The notes under the pieces are model-generated. The model saw only the letters and a list, made by a program, of their open reading frames with translations. It did not search any database and had not been told where the DNA came from. A DNA stretch of 64,000 bases from Progne subis subis (lineage: Eukaryota > Chordata > Aves > Passeriformes > Hirundinidae), in assembly GCA_022316685.1 (NCBI GenBank), contig JAKJHU010000155.1, forward strand, positions 496,001 through 560,000, read 5' to 3'. Shown in pieces: positions 55,506-64,000 of this stretch (its first letter is position 1; each line of letters begins with the position of its first letter). The position numbers and the translations under genes were made by a program.

Positions 55506-58500
55506 GTGACACGAGTTCCGTTAACAGTTGGTTGTATTGAAGTTATTCTTTGACTAGATTGCTTTGTTCCTCTAGATTTGTGTCTCGAATGAGAAGACTC
55601 TTAACAAAGACTGAGGACTCCAAGGGATATATGAAATAGAGTTACTGCACAACTCATGTCTCTTGGGACTAATGCAGGGCATAGCTCTGACACAGATGAC
55701 TCTATATTGATAAAAAGTCTGCTGTGGTTCTTTCATGCTGCCCTATCCATCGTGTGCTGTGGTGCTTTTCATGAGTGTGTGTGTTTGTTTATATAGACTT
55801 TTATTTCTGGGAGGACTTTAAATTGCAGAATACTGTGCAGATTGTTCTCTAAGAAGTTGTGCTACAACCTAAAATGTGGGTGTTTGGAGAATTTTGAAAT
55901 GCAGAGTAATGCCAATAATAGAAGTGTTTGCTGTTTTGAACGCTTTTTTTGTGTCTCGAGTTACTGGTAAGCTGTGGTTTTGTGCTGGTTCTTGCCTTTA
56001 ATCTTTGTGCCTAGGCTACGGTGCCAACTTTTACTAGTGAGTATTGCTGACAGCTGCTACAGTGTGTGGGTAGTATTAGTGTTAAGTTCTCACCATCCAT
56101 GTAAGTGCTTATTTAAATTTTGGTGTTGTCTGAGACATGATTGGTGCACTATGTTTCTGTGGTGGGCCTTCACTTCTCTATTTTTCTCCTTTTCTAGAGC
56201 TGAAGTTATAGAAAGGCTCTTCTCAGGTGCTGTTTGAGGATTCAGCCTTCAATGGGCTGGTTCCAATATGTTTGCAAAGAGAAAAGACACTGCACAAGAC
56301 CTTTTCAGAGAAAGCAATCCAAAGTTAGAGCAGTTTGAGAGAGAGAGAAGATGTTCTGACATTGATATGTCAAAACCTGTGCCATCTCAGAGCCAAGATA
56401 ATCTCTTGGTTCAGGTCCAAATTCCAACATGAAAGAGGAAAAATTGAAGTATCTCTTGGTTGTTCGATCTATTTCTGTCCTAATGTACTTAGTCTTTAAA
56501 ATCTAGGAGGTATTGGAAGGATGGTAGGAAGTCTCATAGAAAGAAACTACTTTACCTCTGTATTGCCTGTAGAGGTGCTGTCTGTAGTTCTGTGGTCACA
56601 CTGTGTTCTGTCAAGTCTTGCAGATTCCCTTAACTGCTTTCTCCTACCTTTTTTTGGTGGCTGAAGAAGGATTTGTGGGGCTACTTGGTGAACCAAGTGG
56701 AAAAAAAATAACCTCATAAAAACAAAAGCAGTGAGGGAGAAGAGGGGAGGGTGTTAGGTTTAGTCCCTATCAATTCCAGTCTGTTTTGCCCTTTCGCTGC
56801 TCAAACTCTTCTGCCAGCACAGAGAAGGGAATGACACTGGCCTGAAAGCAAGCTTTTGGCTGATAGGGAGGGGGAGGCAGGACTGGAATGCCTGTTTGTG
56901 TTGCCTTATACAGATCATCAACTGTTGTGGCTGATTCCAAGCAGGAGTAGGAAGATGAGTTCCAACAAATGCTGATGCAATACTCCTCTAAGTGCTGTCA
57001 TCAGCCATTGCTAGATCTCTGAAGAAACCAGAGATTGAAGAGAGGAAGGCAAAAAAACCTACACTTGGTTCTAATTCTTCTACCTCTTGCTCCAATCTAA
57101 CAACAAACCATCTTCCCAAAAAGCCTTTGTCCTCTTTGTCTCAGTGTAGCTGTTGTGTTGTTAAGTATAATAAATCAGTAAAAGTGGCTCTGGAAGCTCT
57201 GGGACAACATCTGCGTCAGTCTGGTCTCCCTTGTACTTGTGTTGCAATAGAAAGCGCAAATCATCTGAGATCTGCTCAGATCATTTTTATAAAAACTGAC
57301 AGAAACTTCAGTGTCTGATGTCAGTGGGATGTAGCTACAGTCATTCCAGGGCCATTGTAAGCCCTGCATGTGTTCCTTGTACTTGTCTGCTCAGATATTC
57401 TTGAAATTTCATGGTTTCTGAGACCTTCATAATGCATAGCTTGCTAATTCCTTTGCAAAGCTTTGGGAAATATGTGTAAGGAATTGCAGTCATAAGACAA
57501 ATGCAGTGTCTTTTGTCCACCTTCAATGGGGGGTTGGGTAGCCTCTATTTTTGAGGAAAAACATATTTGATTACCACTAAATAGCAGAATTCTCTTGAAG
57601 TCATATTTCTAGGTTGCATTGCCATGACTTATTACTATGCCCCTGCCTGTGACTGAGCAGTTTGTTCCTTGAGGAGTTCTGGGTAAAGCCATTTGGAAAG
57701 AAAACAGATAAAGTAGTTTTTCAAACTGGAGACAAAAAGGACCACTTGATATCCCAGCTTCACCTTGTTCCTCTTGAGTTTTTTTCTGTGCCAAGATATT
57801 TGCAGAATATCAAGGATCAAGAGCTTTTCCAGGACGGATTCTACGATGTTTTCAATAATGTCATTAAAATGCAGAAACAGAAGCTTTGTTTCCTGTGTCT
57901 GTATTTTTTTTCTGTTGTTCAGAGAAGATAATTTACAACAGTATTGCTGCTCAGAGAAGATAATTCATAGTGCTGTTACTTAGGAATCTACAGTGACTAT
58001 AGTTGAAGATCTACTAAAAAAAATGCCACAAAGTTGTGGGATTTTTTAATGTGTAAGGGTTAAAGTTTCTTTCAGTTTATTATTCCTTAATTAGAACTTA
58101 CTGACTAGCACGGTTTTCCGTTTTTAGAAATTGCATACGTGCTTTTTTGTTCTTACTGTTGTAAAGTTTTTGTGTTCTTACTGCTGTTTGGAGGGCTAAT
58201 GAATAAAAATTTCCCTGCTCTGTTCTTGCAATGTGAAGGACTGGGAAAAAAAAAGATATATTGCTGGACTTTGAATGTGATTCTGAGATGCTGGCAATTA
58301 TGAAATAATGAGGGAAACATCAAGAAAATTACCTGATTTTGCTGAGATTTACAGGTTGTTAGTAAAGATGTTATGCTTTTATACAAATAAAATCTAAACA
58401 TTTATGCCACGGAACTGAAAAATTTTAGTACAGTAATAATAATTCTGTGATGGCCTTAGGATGTAAACATGAATGAAATGGAAACCTTATTCTGAATATG

Positions 58501-59340
58501 CCCCAGAAAGCAATCAATTCAATTTTTTAAATATAAAATAACTTAGTAAAATTTCATTGGAATGCTCAGTAAACTTCTAGAATACTCTGAGCATCTCTGG
58601 TTTTTAGAGTTCTGACACCTTTCAATTTCAGGAAGTTTCTGTTTTCAGGTTCGTTTCAAACACTTGTAGGGAACACTATAATGTGGAACTGTATTACTTC
58701 TTAAAACTTTGTTTTTCTTCCTGTTCTTTCATGAATTCTATGAACTCTGAATAGTGGGATTGGAAAGAATTATTTTCTGGATATCTATTAAGCATAATTA
58801 TTGACAAGTAGTAACACTGCAGTAAAATCTCAGTTTTACCAAGAGGATCTGTCTGTGATAAAGTATTCAGACAAATTAGCTGCAGAAGGCATGGGTGTGT
58901 AAGAGTAGGGAGTGAAGTTAAACAAGATTAATGGAACTGAATGAAGTAAGTGAAAAACCCAGTATGATTTACAAGATGCACTTTTGCTGTTGCAGGCTGC
59001 CATTCTATAGAACTGCAGTTCTGTATCTTCACAGGAAAAGTGTTAGAGATCACAGTCTTTGGGAATTTTGGAGATCATTCCTGCTTACAGCCATTTGCAG
59101 GTTGGCATTTTATCAAATTGGGTTTCTGGTGTTACCCCTTCTTTAGTTGTTCTGTTTATCCCACATCTACTGTTCAGGTTGTGGTTTTTTGTTTTTTTTT
59201 TTGCTTCAGTCTTGCCAGTTGAAGCTCCCTTCCCTTGCATACTCAGGTTCGTATGGATTTACCTAAACAACCCACAAACCATTTAATGAGTAGCATTTTG
59301 CCAGTGGTAGGCAGCTTTGTTTGTCTGTGTTCTCCCTTAG

Positions 59341-59402
59341 AACAGAATCATAGAATCATTTACATTGGAAAAGGCCTCCAAGATGATTGACTCCAACCAT
59401 TA
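59341..59402 (-). repeat. CR1 LINE 3' tip, minus strand
   Basis: CAGAATCATAGAATCATTTA followed by 'cattggaaaaggcctccaagatgattgactccaacc' is the reverse complement of the extreme CR1 3' end. It is a short truncated insertion about 220 bp upstream of the MADD leader exon. Confidence 0.75.
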
Positions 59403-59622
59403 ATTCTTGAGATACTCTTGCACTTTTTTGTGTGTTTTCCATCTCTCTGCTTTTGTGGGCAAATGTCTGTGTATTTATACTCATGAAGATGGAGATCTGT
59501 GGATGACCATGACTGCACAGAACATTGAGGCTTTTTGGGAATATAATTAAGGTCATTTAGTTGCTTGTACGTATTGGATATTCCTGGTTGTGTTTTTGAC
59601 ACTTTTGTTTTCTTGGTTATAG

Positions 59623-59752
59623 ACTGGACTTGGCTGACAGTTCCAAGCAGATTCTGTTCCCCAGAGCAGCAGTCACGGCTGATGGGATAACTGACCACTG
59701 GATCAATGAACAGAAATTCCTGGAGATGACATAGGGAAGGGCATCAAGGACA
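59623..59752 (+). other. MADD: MADD 5' UTR part of the first coding exon
   Basis: Follows a TTCTTGGTTATAG acceptor. The 130-nt leader contains three tiny upstream ORFs: 59682-59690 (2 codons), 59706-59729 (7 codons) and 59726-59734 (2 codons). The last two overlap through ATGA. The main ATG at 59753 has A at -3 and G at +4, a strong context. Confidence 0.6.
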
Positions 59753-59814
59753 ATGGTGCAGAAAAAGAAAATCTGCTCTCGGCTACTTGACTATCTCGTG
59801 ATCATTGGAGCCAG
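59753..59814 (+). CDS. MADD: MADD coding exon 1
   Basis: 20 codons plus two bases, [20 protein letters not shown], ending CCAG|GTAATG. Near-identical to the mammalian N-terminus, which fixes the start. Confidence 0.95.
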
Positions 59815-62800
59815 GTAATGTGAAACAGTCTCTGCAGAGCTTTTGCTTGGGCAGTAGAGTGGGGATAAATAGCCTTGCATCCACTGATGAAGCCTTGCCT
59901 GATGCTCAGGAAGTGCTGTCCGAAATGTGTGCAGAATGCTCCCTTAAGGGGAGCACCTACTTGAGCCAGGGCACTTCTTGAAAGTTACTAGTGCAGTCAG
60001 AGTTTTTGAGCTTGTGGTCTTTAGACTTCTTTTCAAGGATCTAAGGGTCATTAAGAAAAGCTAATTTATCTGTCATTCTCTGGTAGTCTGTGTGTCTGAA
60101 CTTTGCTTCTGCTGGCATCAGAACAGAGGGATTCACAAACTGAAAACACTGAAAGCTAAACGCAAGTAAAATAAAAGTTTTCCACTACTTTTATTACTGA
60201 TAATGGACTAGTAGTAGAATAATACTACTTTTCTAGCTTTTGAAATGTAGTCTGTAAACTCAGTTTGAAAAAAATCTGGAACTTGCTTTACTTGCTGTTC
60301 CTCCTTCTAATACTTATTTATCCTTGTAGGAATGACATTAATGCTTTCTGGTTTAAAAGGATTATTAATAGATAAAATGTTACGCATATTTACTCAAAGC
60401 ATCTATGAAATGTAGGGTTGATGTGTTCTGTTTGTCAGACATATAGGTGCTCAGTAAATTTTATTTTTTCCTTATTCAAACTTTATGCAGCAGCTTTCTG
60501 CAAATTCTATGTAATGGGTATATCCCAAAGTCTATTTTGCTTTTATTTCTAAATATCAATGGTTAATGAGCATCAGACTGTTGCTGTACCTCTTGCTTTC
60601 TTTTCAGAATACCTTGAAAGCAATATTTAAATAGGCTGAGTGGAGGAAATTACATAATCCCGACTAATAGTTATTCTATGATTGCATTTTATGGACAGAA
60701 TACTGTAATCGTTGAATACTTACTATCTGTAGAAAAACAACCAAATTTTCTATATGTGTGTCACCAACTAGGAGGAGGAGGGAGAAATGTTAGCTGCCTC
60801 CTCCAGTGAAGCTTAGAGCGTCTGATGTTCTCACTTAGGAATTTGCTACTATCACTTCTGGACTCCTACAGTTCTCTTGCTTTTTGCCAGCCTATGCTGG
60901 TTAGACTGTTAGTGCTCAGAGGTGCTGTCTCATTTGGAGCTTTGGCAAATGCCTATGATGTGAGATGGAGCTGACTGAAGTAGCTTCTCCTGCAAAACCC
61001 TTAGGAGCCCCAGGTGGCCTTTACCACTCCATCTTGTTATCCGCTGTGCACAAGTTGCAATGCTTTTTGGAACTGTTAGGTTGAAACTTTCTCAGTGTCT
61101 GAGAAAACTCTGTCCTTGTAGCTAATATTACAGCAAAGGCATGAGGTAGTGACACATGCGCTTGTACTTTGTTGATGTCATTTTTTGGACCATTTGCTGC
61201 TTAATAGACTCTCTAAACATTATCACCATTATTTGACATTTCTTCTTTGGCAGATGATGCATTAGTTATGTCCATTAACATATAAAAGCATTTTAGTGTT
61301 TCTTTTTTATATACAGTAATTCAGTATTTAACTATACAGTCAATATAAATCTTGTTACCAGTTTTATTATGAAAGCATTTGTACTGGTTTTAAATAAAAT
61401 ATTAGTTTGGAAGAATTAGTCAACAGAGCTATTTACACCAGTGATTTTGTTCTGTGAATTATGAACATTCTATTACTACTTGTTTGAGTGTTTTCACATC
61501 TTTTATATGAGAAAAGCAAGTGTCATTTGTATTTGGAAATAGGCAAAAGCATAATAGCTTGAAAGAATCTAGTGGAAAAGTAGGAAACAAGAGTATTGCC
61601 TTTCTGTCTTCATGTTTCTGTAGTGATTTGTGGTACAGAGATTAGTGAGTCACAGTGGTAAATAGCTGTGCATGTTACCATGGAGTTTTTTTATATAAAT
61701 TACACTTTAAATCCTAATCTGAAAATCACATATGTTTTTGTGGTTGCTAGAACTTCTTAGTGAAAGTGTTTTTAGGATGATGTTTGTATCACTCCATTGT
61801 TCATCTTAGTTCTTTCCTTGTAAATTCTTGCTTTCCCAGTTAGGAAATCATACTGGATTTTCTGATTTAATTTTTCATCTTGTTCATAAATGGCTGAAAT
61901 CTAGCAGCATTTCCTCTGTGTGTTTGGAGAGGGACAATATGTTTCCTACTGAAGTGTTGCCCAGAGACCTGTGCAGTTAAATTAATTTTGAAAGTCAAAG
62001 TCAGAGCAACATGACAACACGGTGTTCTCCTGGGAACAGCATATTCCTGGAAGGCCTTTTCTCAATCAGATTTGAACAGGCTCCTTGCTAATGATCGTAT
62101 AGACTTAGACTTCTTTACTTAACCTTTCTGCCCTGTGCTAGTGCGTGAGCTTTGTGGCTAGTGACTGAGAAGCTGCACTTTTCCCTAGATAGTAGGAAAG
62201 AGAGGAAGCAAAGATGAAGCTGAGTCCACAGGCTCCTGACACCTTAGTAGGAAGTTCCCAAAAATATTTATTATTAGTCAGCTACCTATGGGGTTTTTTG
62301 TTTGCTTCTTTTGTAGGCACCCAAGCAGCGACAGTGTTGCTCAGACTCCCGAACTGCTGCGGCGTTACCCTCTGGAAGACCACACAGACTTTCCTCTCCC
62401 GCCCGATGTCGTGTTCTTCTGCCAGCCAGAAGGATGCCTGAGCGTGCGGCAAAGGCGCATGACCTTCCGTGATGACACTTCCTTCGTCTTCACCCTCACA
62501 GACAAGGATACGGGGGTCACTCGCTATGGAATCTGCGTCAACTTCTACCGCTCCTTCCAGAAGCGAGTACCCAAAGAGAAGGGAGAAGGCACAGGGGGAC
62601 ATCGAGCTCGGGAGGCACAGAAGGTCCCTAAATCTGGGGATGCATCAGCACCCCAAGAGGAAGCGGGCACCGAGAGTTCGGAGAGCGGTTCTTCGCTGCA
62701 GGCTCCCAGCGCAGAGTCTACCCCTGACGTGAATCGATCCCCGCGCGGTAAGCGCTTGGCCAAAGGCAGCCATCGCTCTCGGAACAGCACTCTGACTTCT

Positions 62801-62931
62801 CTGTGCATCCTTAGTCATTATCCCTTCTTTTCCACCTTCCGTGAGTGTCTCTACACCCTCAAGAGACTTGTGGACTGCTGTAGTGAGAGACTGTTGGGCA
62901 AGAAGTTGGGGATTCCGCGTGGGGTGCAGAG
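59753..62931 (+). CDS. MADD: MADD, MAP kinase-activating death domain protein, N-terminal part (partial gene)
   Basis: MADD (DENN/Rab3-GEP) is a large cytosolic guanine-nucleotide exchange factor for Rab3 and Rab27 that also binds TNFR1 through a death domain. Two coding exons are in the window, 59753-59814 and 62317-62931, joined in one frame (677 nt, about 225 residues). They read [20 protein letters not shown], then [56 protein letters not shown], a serine-rich insert ([10 protein letters not shown]), then [20 protein letters not shown] and [13 protein letters not shown]. This is the upstream (uDENN) part of the DENN module. The insert around residues 120-170 differs most from the mammalian sequence I recall. 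The remainder of the protein lies beyond the window. Confidence 0.96.
59815..62316 (+). other. MADD: MADD intron between coding exons 1 and 2
   Basis: 2.5 kb of A/T-rich unique sequence. Nothing recognised. Confidence 0.6.
62317..62931 (+). CDS. MADD: MADD coding exon 2: uDENN region
   Basis: 615 nt after TTTTGTAG, completing an Arg codon and ending CAGAG|GTACGT in phase 2. It holds the uDENN core and the basic, serine-rich linker. Confidence 0.95.
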
Positions 62932-64000
62932 GTACGTTGAGAGGGACAAATTTTTTCCTCCTCCTGTTTGTGTTCAGTGCTGCAGTTTATTTGCACGGTG
63001 AATTGTGGCTGCAGTTGTGGTTGCAGAAGCAGCCAAACACCAAGGGTTGGCCCTTTTTTATAATTTTTTATAACAATTTCTTTAAAACTTCTCTCTCTGA
63101 TTCTGTAAGCTGGTATGAATTTTCATTGTTGATGCACCTAAGGAGGCACTGCTCTTCTGAGGACTGAAGCTGAGTGCTGATGCTGTTACTGTTGCTTTGG
63201 CATTTAAGCTCTGTGTCAGTATATGTCAGGACAGATTCTCTGGGAAATTAAAGCAGCCAAGAAATAACAGAGATTTTCTACTTGGGGCAGAAGGGAAATT
63301 ATGAAAATGTGCTTAACAAGCTTATGAAACAATCTGAACTTCAGCGTGGGAGAGAAAAGACTAGAGAAGCAGGATCAGCTGAAATAGGTCAAAGTACAAT
63401 ATTTGAAGGAGTGACGGAGGAGAGGTAGAAAACAAAGTAGTTGCCTAGGAAACATGGGAACGGTTGCTGGTAACAGCAAATTGACAGGAACTTAGTGTAT
63501 GTTTAATATAAGGTAGTAATCTTAATGTATCTGCTGTTATAACATCAAGTATGTAACTGAAGCAGTTGCTCTGTAGGGTATGGAAGGAGCAATGTTATGT
63601 ATTTCAGTCAAGGATATGTATCTGTGCTACTGTGCCTGACACCTTCATTCCAGGAAGGTGTCTTTCTTTCCAATGTGCTGAGTAGAAAGAGTATTAAATT
63701 AATCCCTGGAGAGGCAGGGAATTATCTCAGCCGTTTGAGAGACAGAACTGTGAGATAGTACATAATGTGAGTTAAGTAGCTTGGTACACTCCAAATTAAA
63801 CTTGTCAAAAGCAAAAAATGACAGGATTATAATTATTATAATTTTTATCTATATAAGCTCTATACATTTTGCATGAAATGGAAAATGTGTCCTATTCATA
63901 GAGCAGTGGCCTACTTGGGCTACTGCCCTGGAATAGTTCTAGGAGAGCGTTCTGTGCTAGTTTGACTGATTCCTGCATTAGCAGATTTGTCACTTGAATC
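62932..64000 (+). other. MADD: MADD intron after coding exon 2 (runs off window)
   Basis: About 1.1 kb after the GTACGT donor without a further exon. Nothing recognised. Confidence 0.6.

Larger units (their letters stand above)
45734..59622 (+). other. MADD: MADD first intron (inferred)
   Basis: About 13.9 kb. Contents noted: CR1 tails (47929-48050 and 59341-59402), a 30-nt palindrome (50315-50344), a solo LTR (54946-55505), a T-run near 53569, an ORF pair of unknown nature (56992-57318 and 57662-57931) and a 15-bp direct repeat TCAGAGAAGATAATT (57919-57933 and 57951-57965). No coding exon recognised. Confidence 0.45.

Noticed and set aside
60660..60700. TTATTCTATGATTGCATTTTATGG, resembling a CR1 3' tail
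   Set aside because: Only one degenerate tail unit without the preceding CR1 3' UTR text.
1..64000. CRISPR arrays, operons, prophage or bacterial mobile elements
   Set aside because: None seen. Spliced vertebrate genes, CpG islands and LINE/LTR repeats show a eukaryotic nuclear sequence.
1..64000. tRNA, rRNA or known small-RNA genes
   Set aside because: No cloverleaf with A/B boxes, rRNA-like sequence or recognisable snoRNA/miRNA was found by eye. A covariance-model scan (Infernal/tRNAscan) would be decisive.

Overview
The window is 64 kb of a vertebrate, almost certainly bird, nuclear genome. It holds four protein-coding genes in the order DDB2 (3' end, + strand), ACP2 (complete, - strand), NR1H3/LXR-alpha (complete coding region, + strand) and MADD (5' end, + strand). 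This is the same order and orientation known from human 11p11.2, so the block is a conserved synteny group. Bird origin is inferred from several CR1 LINE fragments with their typical 3' tails, two solo LTRs of a kind common in birds, small introns, and a 409-residue LXR-alpha with a short N-terminal domain.

Layout. 1-1296: the last coding exons of DDB2 (UV-damage recognition), with a 3' UTR to about 2405. 2406-4380: short convergent intergenic gap. 4380-12020: ACP2 (lysosomal acid phosphatase), 11 coding exons on the minus strand, 420 residues, starting in a CpG island. 12.0-14.0 kb: head-to-head promoter region with a second CpG island, taken as the NR1H3 promoter. 14.0-30.0 kb: long NR1H3 first intron with little recognisable content. 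30.0-41.3 kb: eight NR1H3 coding exons, followed by a 3' UTR to about 43.09 kb. 43.1-45.4 kb: intergenic, with a solo LTR. 45.4-46.3 kb: CpG island and probable first (noncoding) exon of MADD. 59.6 kb onward: the first two MADD coding exons, residues 1-225 of a much longer protein. The window ends inside the next intron.

Every coding exon was placed by reading the frame across GT/AG junctions. The ACP2 and NR1H3 joins sum to whole codons without an internal stop (1263 nt and 1230 nt), which is strong internal support.

The neighbours do not form a pathway. DDB2 acts in nucleotide-excision repair, ACP2 in lysosomal dephosphorylation, NR1H3 in oxysterol-controlled transcription, and MADD as a DENN-domain Rab GEF. 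ACP2 and NR1H3 share a divergent promoter region, which could couple lysosomal and lipid control, but that is inference. I found no undescribed multi-gene system. The points most worth a second look are regulatory (upstream ORFs in the NR1H3 and MADD leaders, E-box and palindrome clusters, a 12-bp GC tandem in the NR1H3 island) and repeat-derived (an old non-CR1 LINE reverse-transcriptase fragment, and paired antisense solo LTRs on either side of the MADD promoter).
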